From positions 1 to 64,000 of the forward strand of contig NZ_POUT01000006.1 of assembly GCF_002890915.1 (NCBI RefSeq): a DNA stretch of 64,000 nt, written 5' to 3'. A program made the translations under genes and the position numbers. This DNA is from Stutzerimonas stutzeri (lineage in GTDB: Bacteria; Pseudomonadota; Gammaproteobacteria; Pseudomonadales; Pseudomonadaceae). The notes below the pieces were generated by a model. It was not told the DNA's origin. It was given only the letters and a program-made list of their open reading frames with translations, and made no database searches. Of the stretch, positions 1-7,237 are shown in pieces. Positions within the stretch are counted from its first letter, which is position 1; each line of letters opens with the position of its first letter.

Positions 1-1
1 G

Positions 2-25
2 AAATGTACGGCGCTGTCGAGACAC
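2..25 (-). CDS. IS3-family transposase OrfA, N-terminal tip (partial, runs off window)
   Basis: Eight codons are visible on the minus strand, a GTG start followed by SRQRRTF, before the window ends. MSRQRRTF is the usual beginning of IS3-family OrfA proteins, which bind DNA through an HTH domain. A strong Shine-Dalgarno (TGGAGGG) lies just upstream at about 30-36. The rest of the element lies beyond position 1. Family knowledge supports the call, but the visible piece is very short, so the assignment also leans on the adjacent 12-bp-arm hairpin and on the interruption of the neighbouring LysE gene. Confidence 0.6.
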
Positions 26-50
26 GAAACCCTCCAGAAAGTGGCTTGAA

Positions 51-81
51 ATGGTGTCCACCAAAAATAGGTGGACACCAT
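51..81. repeat. 12-bp inverted repeat near the insertion-sequence end
   Basis: ATGGTGTCCACC at 51-62 is exactly reverse-complementary to GGTGGACACCAT at 70-81, with a 7-nt AT-rich loop. It sits about 26 bp upstream of the OrfA start and just outside the point where LysE homology stops. It probably belongs to the end region of the IS3-family element, as a terminal or subterminal repeat or a hairpin. The exact insertion boundary (between about 80 and 125) and the target duplication cannot be fixed because the other end is outside the window. Confidence 0.6.
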
Positions 82-119
82 GCCGTTATCTGGAAGAAGC
101 GGGGAGATGGGTTCGGCGG

Positions 120-635
120 ACGGTTACGCAGCTTAGCCGCGCCCAGCCCGAGCACTGCCCAGGTGGTCAGGCAGGGTAGGGCGATCAGGAAGAACAGCAG
201 GGCATGGAGCAGGTAGCGGCCGGCATCCGCATTGGCGCCCGCGAACACGCTGACTACCGCGAACGCCATCATCCAGGTTTTCGGGTTGACCAGTTGCAGG
301 CCGGCGGCGCCGAGTGCGCCGAGTCGTCGGCTGGTCGCGGGTGCCAGGAGTGGGTCGGCCGGGCTGGTCGCGATCTGCCAGGCCAGGTAGAGCAGCCAGC
401 CCAGGCCGAGCCAGGTCATCGACTGTTGCAGTTGCGGATGGCGCAGCAGCCATTCGCCGGCGCCGAGGCCCACCAGCAGCACGATGGCGGCTGCGGCCGA
501 GCCCGCGCCGAGGATGATCGGCACGGCGGCGATCACCCCGAAGCGCGAGCTGTTGCTCAGCACCAGGATATTGGTCGGCCCCGGTGTGATGGACGCGACG
601 AAGGCGAACAGTGCGAATGGCAGCCACTGGCTCAT
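120..635 (-). pseudogene. LysE/RhtB-family amino-acid exporter, 3' end lost to the IS insertion
   Basis: The minus-strand reading frame starts at 635 with MSQWLPFALFAFVAS and continues with the family signature TPGPTNILVLS near residue 20, then several hydrophobic segments. LysE/RhtB exporters are inner-membrane proteins of about 200 residues with six helices that export amino acids or related metabolites. Here recognisable homology runs for about 170 codons, to AVLGLGAAKLRN near 120. It is then replaced by residues encoded by the IS end, and the frame stays open to the window edge, so the last helix is missing. The AraC-type gene upstream in the same orientation (755-1594) is a common partner for this family. 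I infer that the gene is inactivated, although a long fusion product cannot be excluded. Confidence 0.72.
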
Positions 636-754
636 TGTGCACTCCTCGTCGTGGTGTGCGGGGCGAAGGGCTGATCGAGAGGGGTTGCGGTGGTGGTGCT
701 GGGCATGGGCAGGACTCGTTCGTGGCTGACGAGCGATTGTTGCCCTGGCTCCTT

Positions 755-1594
755 TCAAGCGTCTGGAAGATTCGAGCAGCGCCTGCGGTAATGCGCCGGC
801 GTCAGCCCGTAGGCGCGCCGGAACCAGCGGCCCAGATGGCTCTGGTCGGCGAAGCCGAGCGTCATGGCGACCTGTGCCGGCGGCTGTCCGGCTGCCAGCA
901 GTTGCCGGGCCTTGGCCAGGCGAAGCTGGACCAGGTAGGCATGCGGCGCGAGGCCGAAGGCCGCCTTGAAGGCCCGTGACAAGCGAAAGCGGTCTACGCC
1001 GGTCACCGCTGCCAGATCGTCCAGCCCCAGGTCCTGATCCGCATGCGCATGCAGGTAATCCCGCGCCCGCAGCGCCACCATCGGCAACCGGGGATCGGAT
1101 ACGTCGCGGGGGCGCCAGGACAGATGCCGCGCCAGCGTGCCCAGCAGTGCATCCAGCGCCGCTTGCCGCACGATGCGCAGCTCCCTGCCCTGCAACGCCT
1201 GAAAGGCATCGGCGATGACCGCCACCAGTGCCGGCTCGCTCGCCAGCGTCTTGGCGAACGCCGGTTGGCACTGGTTCGGCGCATCCTCGAACAAGGCCCG
1301 CAGCTCGCGCTCGATCCACTGCGGGTCCAGATACAGCATCGAATAGGTGAAGCCGCCCTGGGCCGGGGCGTGGCCGTCATGAATCTCGCCGGGCTCGAGC
1401 AGGAACACCTGCCCCGGCGTGCTGCTGTGCAGTTCCCGGCGGCAGTGGAACTGCTGGATGCCTTGCTCGGTGAAGCCGATCAGGTAGCTTTCGTGAAAGT
1501 GCGGGTCGTAGGCGTGGCCTTCGAAATGGGCACGGATCGTCTCGATGCCGGTCTCGGCATCCTTCTTCAGATCGATCCAGTCATGCGTACCCAT
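755..1594 (-). CDS. AraC-family transcriptional regulator with cupin-like sensor domain
   Basis: This 279-residue protein has an N-terminal AraC-binding (cupin) domain with the HFHESY and LLEPGEIHDGHA motifs (about residues 30-85). The C-terminal two-HTH AraC domain covers roughly 180-275 (LDDLAAVTGVDRFRLSRAFK, then VAMTLGFADQSHLGRWFR). I chose the ATG at 1594 because the protein then begins MGTHDWIDLKKD as in relatives. A longer in-frame start at 1639 adds only an atypical leader. It lies directly upstream of, and in the same direction as, the interrupted LysE exporter. This arrangement is typical of AraC proteins that activate a neighbouring exporter in response to an amino-acid-like ligand. 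The ligand is unknown. Confidence 0.85.
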   Translation of the reverse strand: MGTHDWIDLKKDAETGIETIRAHFEGHAYDPHFHESYLIGFTEQGIQQFHCRRELHSSTPGQVFLLEPGEIHDGHAPAQGGFTYSMLYLDPQWIERELRALFEDAPNQCQPAFAKTLASEPALVAVIADAFQALQGRELRIVRQAALDALLGTLARHLSWRPRDVSDPRLPMVALRARDYLHAHADQDLGLDDLAAVTGVDRFRLSRAFKAAFGLAPHAYLVQLRLAKARQLLAAGQPPAQVAMTLGFADQSHLGRWFRRAYGLTPAHYRRRCSNLPDA

Positions 1595-1825
1595 GGCGGC
1601 TCCGGAAACGCGCGGCGTGCTTGGGAAGGTAAAGCGCATTCGACTTCATTTTCGACCAAGGCGAGCGGGGATTCTGGAATATTTGTGCAGCGGAATGCGG
1701 CGGTGCACGCCGGCCTTCTCGCCACGTGTATGTCGCACCAGTGTGTCAGTAGACCACGGTCTGCTGATCCAGATGGCGTTCAACGACCGTCGGCATGGAC
1801 CACGGGATCGGGGCAGGGCCTACCG

Positions 1826-1850
1826 AAAAAAAGCCGCCCGGATGGGCGGC
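1826..1850 (-). terminator. Rho-independent terminator (minus strand)
   Basis: Read on the minus strand, GCCGCCC-ATCC-GGGCGGC is followed directly by seven T residues, a textbook intrinsic terminator. It lies 44 bp beyond the stop of the decayed minus-strand reading frame that ends at 1894, so it probably served that gene. The 1640-1825 stretch between it and the AraC start shows no gene and no other motif I can support. Confidence 0.8.
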
Positions 1851-1893
1851 CAACCAACAGGCGCGCTGGAAACAGGTTTGGCGCCGGCGGACG

Positions 1894-2031
1894 TCAGCGG
1901 ATGCCGAGCGTACGCAGCGCTGCCGGCGTAAAGTCCGAGGTCTTGGCCTTGAGGCCGAACTGATAGGCTTTGTTCACCTTGTTGAACATGTAGTTGGCCA
2001 GGTAGCGCCGGAGATCAGGTCGTAGGTAGGC
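1894..2031 (-). pseudogene. Remnant C-terminus of an unidentified gene
   Basis: A minus-strand frame ends at 1894 with KAKTSDFTPAALRTLGIR and is followed by a good intrinsic terminator, the arrangement expected at the end of a real gene. The upstream part of the frame (beyond about 2031) reads into the leader of the rightward cassette and makes no protein sense. I do not recognise the family from the roughly 40 surviving residues. I interpret it as the tail of a gene whose body was removed when the 2.1-kb cassette or another element arrived. The 5' boundary is approximate. Confidence 0.35.
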
Positions 2032-2088
2032 ATGAGCTGCATTATTTCCCGAAAAGATCTTGCTTCCAGGATGAATGCATGGGCTAAT

Positions 2089-2114
2089 TGTCCCAAGTCC
2101 CGGGATCAGGGACA
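2089..2114. promoter_or_regulatory. Dyad operator candidate upstream of the wHTH-NTase-PP2C cassette
   Basis: TGTCCC (2089-2094) and GGGACA (2109-2114) form an inverted repeat around a second palindrome, TCCCGGGA, so the 26-bp site is nearly symmetric. It ends 17 bp before the start codon of the first cassette gene, which encodes a winged-HTH protein. That is the usual position of an autoregulatory operator. Binding is inferred and not shown. A related shorter dyad (TGTCCG/CGGACA) lies beyond the cassette at 4300-4320. Confidence 0.45.
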
Positions 2115-2131
2115 GATGGGTCGAGGGAAAC

Positions 2132-2776
2132 ATGAAAGGTCAAGACATCGGCGTACTCCTCAAACTGGTTTGTCTGCAGCGACACGAATCTCACGGAAAG
2201 GCTGTGGCTACCTGGCCGCATGACTGGAAAGACTGGCAGAGCCTTGAAGAGGATCCATTGGGAGCAACTGCGGAAGAGCTGGACCCGGATGTCGGAATCA
2301 TCAGCCTTTCACGCTATACGGCCCGCTCTCTGGAGATGCAGACTGGCATCAGCAAGACACAGATAAACCGCTCGCTCAAACACTGCATGGACATTGGTCT
2401 GGCTAGGAACGACCGCAAGCTAAATGTTCCTAGGGCCAATACCAAGGCGCTGATGGAGTTCATCGTTTACGGTTTGAAATACGTTTTCCCTGTTCGACCA
2501 GGCGAACTGACTCGTGGCATTTCGACCAGCTTTGCCGCCCCTGTGCTGGCCAATCAGCTTCTCAGTGCTGGAGAGCACCCGCTGGTTTGGTCATACGCAC
2601 GCGGCAACACCATGGGCATGAAGGTAGAACCGCTGTTCAAGACAGCGCCCGATGCGGCGAGAAGGGATCCGGAAATGTACGCGCTACTCGCCTTGGTCGA
2701 TGCAATACGCCTCGGCCAGCCACGCGAAAGCAACCTGGCAGCAAAAAACCTGCAAGAGCGCTTGGAGTTTCGATGA
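2132..2776 (+). CDS. Winged helix-turn-helix (MarR-like) protein, first gene of cassette
   Basis: This 214-residue protein begins MKGQDIGVLLKLVCLQ. A winged-HTH region lies at about residues 58-92 (YTARSLEMQTGISKTQINRS), with a less characterised C-terminal half (residues 105-214). I chose the ATG at 2132 over an in-frame ATG at 2075 because GAGGG sits 4-8 nt upstream and the MKGQDI start matches relatives as I remember them. From memory, such proteins are found immediately before AbiEii/DUF6036-like nucleotidyltransferases. The stop overlaps the next start (ATGA, 2773-2776), so translation is coupled. Base composition is visibly less GC-rich than the flanks. A likely role is repressor or antitoxin-like control of the two genes behind it, by inference. 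No enzymatic motif is seen. Confidence 0.75.
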   Translation: MKGQDIGVLLKLVCLQRHESHGKAVATWPHDWKDWQSLEEDPLGATAEELDPDVGIISLSRYTARSLEMQTGISKTQINRSLKHCMDIGLARNDRKLNVPRANTKALMEFIVYGLKYVFPVRPGELTRGISTSFAAPVLANQLLSAGEHPLVWSYARGNTMGMKVEPLFKTAPDAARRDPEMYALLALVDAIRLGQPRESNLAAKNLQERLEFR

Positions 2777-3480
2777 GTGTATTCAATGTCCTGCAAGACA
2801 TGCTCAAAGAGGTTGCCAAGGCACTTGGGCCCGATATGTGCCAGCAGATGACCTTCGTTGGTGGTTGTACCACCGGTCTGCTGCTGACCGATGACTTCAC
2901 CCGCGAGCAGGTCCGAAGTACGGAAGATGTCGATCTGATCGTGCATGTCATGGGGGCAATAGGCTTCGTCCGCCTACAAGAACAGCTTTCCCAGCGAGGC
3001 TTTCGGCTCAGCCCGAACGACGAGGGGGATGATCTACCGATCTGCGCTATGAAGTTGGGCGAGTTGCGCGTCGACTTCATGCCGGACGACGATACCCTCG
3101 GATTCAGTAATCGTTGGTACAAAGACGCCATGGCCACTGCAACGCCATATGAGTTGGATGCGGAAACCACCATCAATCTCGTCAGCCCCGTCTACTTTGT
3201 CGCCACCAAACTGGAGGCGTGGAAAGGCCGTGGCCGTGGCGATGCGCTAACCAGTCGAGACATTGAGGACATTCTCCACTTGGTCGACGGGCGTCCCGAG
3301 TTGCTGGGCGAAATTCAGAGCGCCAAGGTTGAGGTCAGCACTTACATAAGCCACGAAGTCGCCAAGCTACTGGACGATAACAATTTCGAGTATGCCGTAA
3401 GCGCTCAGTCTAGAGGCGATTCAGATCGCGAAAATCTGTTGTTCGAACGGCTGGAGTCACTGGCCGGAGTCCGCCCTTGA
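2773..3480 (+). CDS. AbiEii/DUF6036-like nucleotidyltransferase
   Basis: This 235-residue protein carries minimal nucleotidyltransferase motifs: FVGG at 28-31, the metal-binding D-x-D in STEDVDL (Asp52, Asp54), and a third acidic residue, Asp101, in LRVDFMPDD. A C-terminal motif ATKLEAWKGRG...SRDIEDI (about 144-167) matches the Lys/Arg/Asp motif of AbiEii-type toxins. AbiEii relatives transfer nucleotides, for example to tRNA or protein, and act as type IV toxins or abortive-infection effectors. The substrate here is unknown. It overlaps the wHTH gene by 4 bp and its TGA overlaps the ATG of the PP2C gene, so the three genes form one translation-coupled unit. All predicted catalytic acids are present, so it is probably active. 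Confidence 0.78.
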   Translation: MSVFNVLQDMLKEVAKALGPDMCQQMTFVGGCTTGLLLTDDFTREQVRSTEDVDLIVHVMGAIGFVRLQEQLSQRGFRLSPNDEGDDLPICAMKLGELRVDFMPDDDTLGFSNRWYKDAMATATPYELDAETTINLVSPVYFVATKLEAWKGRGRGDALTSRDIEDILHLVDGRPELLGEIQSAKVEVSTYISHEVAKLLDDNNFEYAVSAQSRGDSDRENLLFERLESLAGVRP

Positions 3481-4160
3481 TGCAAATTGACTGGAGCAGT
3501 CGCCAAGGACGGCGGACACGAAGCAACAATGATGCCGCCGCTGTCGGCCACAAAGGTCACTACCTGCTGGCAATGCTGGTGGATGCAGCCGAGAAAGGTG
3601 ATGGTCACGCCTTGGCGCGACACTGGGCCCAAATCATTGTCAAAAATGCACTTGCCGCCAACGAGCCGCCGAATACGGCTAGCCTGGTCGATGTGATGCG
3701 CGTCGAACAGCATAAGCTGCGCCATCAACACCTGCATGCCGTCGCCAGCTACTGCTGCGCGCTTGTCGACCTGCGGCTGCAGCAACTGCATCTCCTGCAC
3801 GTGGGAGATTGCCGGGCCGGCATCCGCCAGAGCAGCGGTCATATCGACTGGCTGACCCGTCCGCATGATCTGAGCCAGCAACCCATCTGGCCGGCCTCAT
3901 ACGTGGAAGCTTCGCAGTACCGCCATATGCTGACCCGCTCTTTGAATGCAAAGCGCTTCTACGTCCCGGAATGTCAGAACATCCCTTTCCCCGTGGATGC
4001 CAGTCTGGTCCTTTGCAGCGATGGCTACTGGTACGAACACCAGCAATTGGGTGTTGCTCTGCAAGAAGTAGAGGACGACACAAGCATCTTGGTTTTGCAG
4101 CCGAACAAACCTGCTCGCGCCTCAACGAACAGCGAAGGCCTTTTCATCATTTCGGTATGA
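3480..4160 (+). CDS. Divergent PP2C-family protein phosphatase
   Basis: This 226-residue protein retains a PP2C core. RSNNDAAA (Asp18) corresponds to the family R-x-x-N-Q-D, VDAA (Asp35) sits where DG-x-G is usual, HVGDCRAG holds Asp110, LVLCSDGYW holds Asp181, and EDDTSILVL (Asp199-200) matches the terminal metal motif. The metal-binding acids are therefore conserved although the second motif is degenerate. PP2C enzymes remove phosphate from Ser/Thr. The partner here is unknown and no kinase gene lies nearby. The start is the ATG at 3480, whose first base is the last base of the preceding stop codon. It is about 35-55 residues shorter than typical stand-alone bacterial PP2Cs. With the upstream wHTH and nucleotidyltransferase it forms a three-gene cassette of unknown function. 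Confidence 0.72.
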   Translation: MQIDWSSRQGRRTRSNNDAAAVGHKGHYLLAMLVDAAEKGDGHALARHWAQIIVKNALAANEPPNTASLVDVMRVEQHKLRHQHLHAVASYCCALVDLRLQQLHLLHVGDCRAGIRQSSGHIDWLTRPHDLSQQPIWPASYVEASQYRHMLTRSLNAKRFYVPECQNIPFPVDASLVLCSDGYWYEHQQLGVALQEVEDDTSILVLQPNKPARASTNSEGLFIISV

Positions 4161-4332
4161 GCCGAATCGATTAACCCGACTTGGTAGGCACCAGATGCTC
4201 GCTTCTGGGCCGGTTTTGGTTTTTGGCAAATGGCCGTTTTCTGCCGCTCACCATCGGCCCTCTGAGGCAAATCTATTTTTAGGTTCTTGCGTTCAGCTAT
4301 GTCCGGTACTGTATCGGACAACATCAATTCGC
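4161..4332. other. AT-richer gap after the cassette, with a TGTCCG/CGGACA dyad
   Basis: No gene is seen here. TGTCCG (4300-4305) and CGGACA (4315-4320) form an inverted repeat with 9 bp between the arms, similar to the TGTCCC/GGGACA dyad in front of the cassette. GGTAGGCA at 4183-4190 begins a 16-bp stretch that matches 13 of 16 positions of 2025-2040 on the other side of the cassette. These may be remnants of an insertion event or regulator sites. Both readings are inference. Confidence 0.35.
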
Positions 4333-5565
4333 TTACCGCCCCTCCAACCACCGCAACACCCCCTCGGCCGCTGCCTTCCCCGTAGCGAAACACGCAGTAA
4401 GCAGATAACCCCCGGTCGGCGCCTCCCAATCGAGCATTTCGCCGGCGCAGAACACGCCGGGGAGCTGGCGCAGCATCAGGTTGGTGTCCAGTGCCTCGAA
4501 CGGTACGCCGCCGGCGCTGCTGATGGCTTCGTCCAATGGGCGCGGGCGGAGCAGGGGGATGGGCAGGGCCTTGATCGCGGTGGCCAGGGCTTGCGGGTCG
4601 TGGAAGGTGTCGGCGTCGGTGAGCTCGCGCAGCAGGGCGGCCTTGGCGCCATCCAGGCGCAGGTGGCGGTGCAGGTGCTTGGCCATGGAGTGCGAGCCGC
4701 GCGGTTTGGCCAGGGCAGTGGCGATCTGCTGTTGCGAGCGGTCCGGCAGCAGGTCGAGCAGCACGGTGGCCGAGCCCTGTTGCTCGATGCGCTCGCGAAT
4801 CGGCGCTGACAGCGCATAGACCAGGCTGCCTTCGATGCCCGTGGCGGTCAGGACGAATTCGCCCTTGCGCGGGGTATCGCCGGGCAGCGCGAGGGTGACG
4901 GTCTTGAGCGGGGTGCCGGCGAAGCGTTCGCGCAGGTGGGCGCTCCAGCCGGCCACTTCGAAGCCGCAGTTGGCTGGCCGCAGCGGTGCGATGGCGATGC
5001 CGCGGGCCTGCAGCAGCGGCACCCAGGCGCCGTCGGAGCCCAGTCGTGCCCAACTGCCGCCGCCCAGGGCGAGCAGGGTGGCGTCCGGGGCGAGCAGGCT
5101 TTCGCCTTCCGGGCCGGCGATACGCAGCGCGCCGTGCTCGTCCCAGCCCAGCCAGCGCCGGCGGGTATGGATCTGTACGCCTCTGTCGCGCAGGCGCTTG
5201 AGCCAGGCGCGCAGCAGCGGCGCGGCCTTCATGTCGGTGGGGAAGACGCGGCCGGAGCTGCCGACGAAGGTGTCGATGCCCAGGCCATGAATCCACTCGC
5301 GTAGCGCATTCGGTGTAAAGGCTTCCAACAGCGGGCGCAGTTCGCCGGCCCGTTCGCGGTAGCGCTCGATGAAGGCGGCGAAGTTCTCGGCATGGGTGAT
5401 GTTCATGCCGCCGACGCCGGCCAGCAGGAACTTGCGGCCCACCGAGGGCATGGCGTCGTACAGGTCCACCGTTACGCCGGCCTGGCTCAGCACTTCGGCG
5501 GCCATCAGGCCGGAGGGGCCGCCGCCGATGATGGCGATACGGGAAGGCGTGGCGGTCGGGAGCAT
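4333..5565 (-). CDS. TIGR03862/HI0933-like flavoprotein
   Basis: This 410-residue flavoprotein starts MLPTATPSRIAIIGGGPSG, with the GxGxxG dinucleotide-binding motif of FAD enzymes at about residues 10-20. The next motif is GRKFLLAGVGGMNITH, typical of the HI0933/YhiN-like NAD(P)/FAD-dependent oxidoreductases. The C-terminal motif GVFCAGEMLDWEAPTGGYLL (about 375-394) contacts FAD and matches the TIGR03862 subgroup. The ATG at 5565 follows a plausible leader. The same frame stays open far upstream, but that part overlaps the deacetylase-like gene and is not coding. The enzymatic substrate is unknown for the family. It appears intact and monocistronic. Confidence 0.85.
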   Translation of the reverse strand: MLPTATPSRIAIIGGGPSGLMAAEVLSQAGVTVDLYDAMPSVGRKFLLAGVGGMNITHAENFAAFIERYRERAGELRPLLEAFTPNALREWIHGLGIDTFVGSSGRVFPTDMKAAPLLRAWLKRLRDRGVQIHTRRRWLGWDEHGALRIAGPEGESLLAPDATLLALGGGSWARLGSDGAWVPLLQARGIAIAPLRPANCGFEVAGWSAHLRERFAGTPLKTVTLALPGDTPRKGEFVLTATGIEGSLVYALSAPIRERIEQQGSATVLLDLLPDRSQQQIATALAKPRGSHSMAKHLHRHLRLDGAKAALLRELTDADTFHDPQALATAIKALPIPLLRPRPLDEAISSAGGVPFEALDTNLMLRQLPGVFCAGEMLDWEAPTGGYLLTACFATGKAAAEGVLRWLEGR

Positions 5566-5612
5566 GGTTCTGGCCTGGCGGTGTGGGGCGGGGCGGGCAT
5601 TGTAGCGGCTGT

Positions 5613-6533
5613 TCAGCCCAGCCCGTAGCGCCGCCAGGCCGCGGCGGCGCTGAAATGCAGCTGGGCGTGGCGGCGGGCGAGCAGAGCGCGGTCCTTGTCG
5701 TAGCCGCCGCCGATCAGCCCGACCACCGGGATGTCGCGGCCCAGGCAGTGCTCGAGCACGGCGCTGTCGCGCGCGGCCAGGCCGGCGTCGCTGAGTGCGA
5801 GCAGGCCCAGGGCGTCGTCGCGGTGCACGTCGACGCCGGCGTCGTAGAGCACCAGGTCCGGCTGGTAGATCGGCAGCAGGTAGTTCAGCGTGTCGTGCAC
5901 CGTCTTGAGGTAGGCCGCATCGCCCATGCCCGGCGGCAGCGGGATGTCCCAGTCGCTCTGGGCCTTGCGGGCCGGGAAGTTCTTCTCGCAGTGCAGCGAG
6001 ACGGTGACCGCGTCGGGCACGTTTTCCAGGATGCGCGCGGTACCGTCGCCCTGGTGCACGTCGCAGTCGAAGATCAGCACGCGGCTGGCGCGCCCGCTTT
6101 CCAGCAGGTAGAGGGCGATCACCGCCAGGTCGTTGAAGATGCAGAAGCCCGAGGCATGGTCGCGATGAGCATGGTGGGTGCCGCCGGCCAGGTGGCAGGC
6201 CAGGCCGTGCTGCAGTGCCTGTTCGGCGGCGAGCAGCGAGCCACCCACGGCGCGCACCGTGCGCTGCGCCAGCTGCGGGCTCCAGGGCAGGCCGAGGCGG
6301 CGCAATTGCTCGCGGCTCATGTCGCCGCTGCAGTAGCGCTCGACGTAATCGGCATCGTGGGCGAGGGCGAGGACCTCGCGGCTGCACGTTTCGGGGCGCA
6401 ATAGTGCCGCGTCCGTGGTCAAACCACTGGCGACCAGGTGGTCGCGCAGCAGGCGGAATTTCTCCATGGGGAAGCGATGGCCTGATGGCAGGGGCGGACT
6501 GTAGTCGTCGTGATACACCAGGGGCAGCGACAT
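5613..6533 (-). CDS. Histone-deacetylase-superfamily hydrolase
   Basis: This 306-residue protein has the arginase/deacetylase fold signature: PSGHRFPMEKFRLL near the N-terminus, GGTHHAH for the catalytic His pair (about residues 137-143), and FDCDVHQGDGT for the zinc-binding Asp and His. LYDAGVDVH carries the second zinc-binding Asp, and LIGGGYD is near the end. The bacterial members remove acetyl or other acyl groups from lysine, acetoin-related or polyamine substrates. Which one applies here is not evident. It is transcribed away from a GNAT acetyltransferase gene whose start is only 77 bp away, suggesting a shared promoter region. Confidence 0.9.
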   Translation of the reverse strand: MSLPLVYHDDYSPPLPSGHRFPMEKFRLLRDHLVASGLTTDAALLRPETCSREVLALAHDADYVERYCSGDMSREQLRRLGLPWSPQLAQRTVRAVGGSLLAAEQALQHGLACHLAGGTHHAHRDHASGFCIFNDLAVIALYLLESGRASRVLIFDCDVHQGDGTARILENVPDAVTVSLHCEKNFPARKAQSDWDIPLPPGMGDAAYLKTVHDTLNYLLPIYQPDLVLYDAGVDVHRDDALGLLALSDAGLAARDSAVLEHCLGRDIPVVGLIGGGYDKDRALLARRHAQLHFSAAAAWRRYGLG

Positions 6534-6609
6534 GAGCGATGCGAGTTCGACGAGGCGGGTAATGCGCCGGAGTATGCCGGCAGGCTGTCGGCACGCTCAA
6601 GGAGCGGGG

Positions 6610-7173
6610 GTGGCGGAGAAGCGGATCGAGCTGGAAACGCCGCGCCTGCGTTTGCGCCGCTGGCATGACGAGGACCTCGACCCGCTGGCGCAGATTTGTG
6701 CCGATCCGGAGGTGATGCGCTACCTGCCGGCTCCCCTGTCGCGCGACGAGAGCGCGGCGTTGCTGGTGCACTGCCGGCTGCACTTCCTGCGCTACGGTTT
6801 CGGCCTGTGGGTGATGGAGCGCAAGGATAGCGGGGCGCTCATCGGCTTTTGCGGGCTGGCCTGGAGTGCGCCGCAGCTGCCGTTCGCGCCGGCGGTGGAA
6901 CTCGCCTGGCGGCTGGCGTGCGCGCATTGGGGGCAGGGCCTGGCCTACGAGGCGGCCGGGGCAGTGCTGGCCTGTGCCTTCGAGCGCCTCAAGTTGCCGG
7001 AGGTGATCGCCTATACCGCGCAGCTCAACGAACCCTCCCGCCAGCTGCTCGAGGCGCTCGGCATGCAGGCCGATACAGCGGGCGATTTCGACCATCCCGG
7101 CTTGCCACCAGGACATCCCTTGCGGCGCCAGCTATTTTATCGACAGCGCCGCAGCGATTGGCGTGGAGGCTGA
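6610..7173 (+). CDS. GNAT-family N-acetyltransferase (RimJ/RimL type)
   Basis: This 187-residue protein opens with IELETPRLRLRRWHDED, the standard beginning of RimJ/RimL-like acetyltransferases, and includes VELAWRLACAHWGQGLAYEAA for acetyl-CoA binding (about residues 95-120) and LNEPSRQLLEALGM near the end. I chose the GTG at 6610 because AAGGAG precedes it by 6 nt and the protein then starts just before the fold. The in-frame ATG at 6532 would add 26 atypical residues and overlap the divergent deacetylase start. The acetyl acceptor (protein N-terminus or small molecule) is unknown. Confidence 0.85.
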   Translation: MAEKRIELETPRLRLRRWHDEDLDPLAQICADPEVMRYLPAPLSRDESAALLVHCRLHFLRYGFGLWVMERKDSGALIGFCGLAWSAPQLPFAPAVELAWRLACAHWGQGLAYEAAGAVLACAFERLKLPEVIAYTAQLNEPSRQLLEALGMQADTAGDFDHPGLPPGHPLRRQLFYRQRRSDWRGG

Positions 7174-7237
7174 CCCGCGCAGGCGAAGCCCGTAACATTG
7201 CGCGCCTGCTCCGTCCCCTTATTCAAGGAAGCTGCAA

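Noticed and set aside
5566..7116. N-terminal extension of the TIGR03862 flavoprotein frame up to 7116
   Set aside because: The extension overlaps the deacetylase and GNAT genes, is rich in Arg/Pro, and the FAD motif should be near the N-terminus, as it is with the start at 5565.
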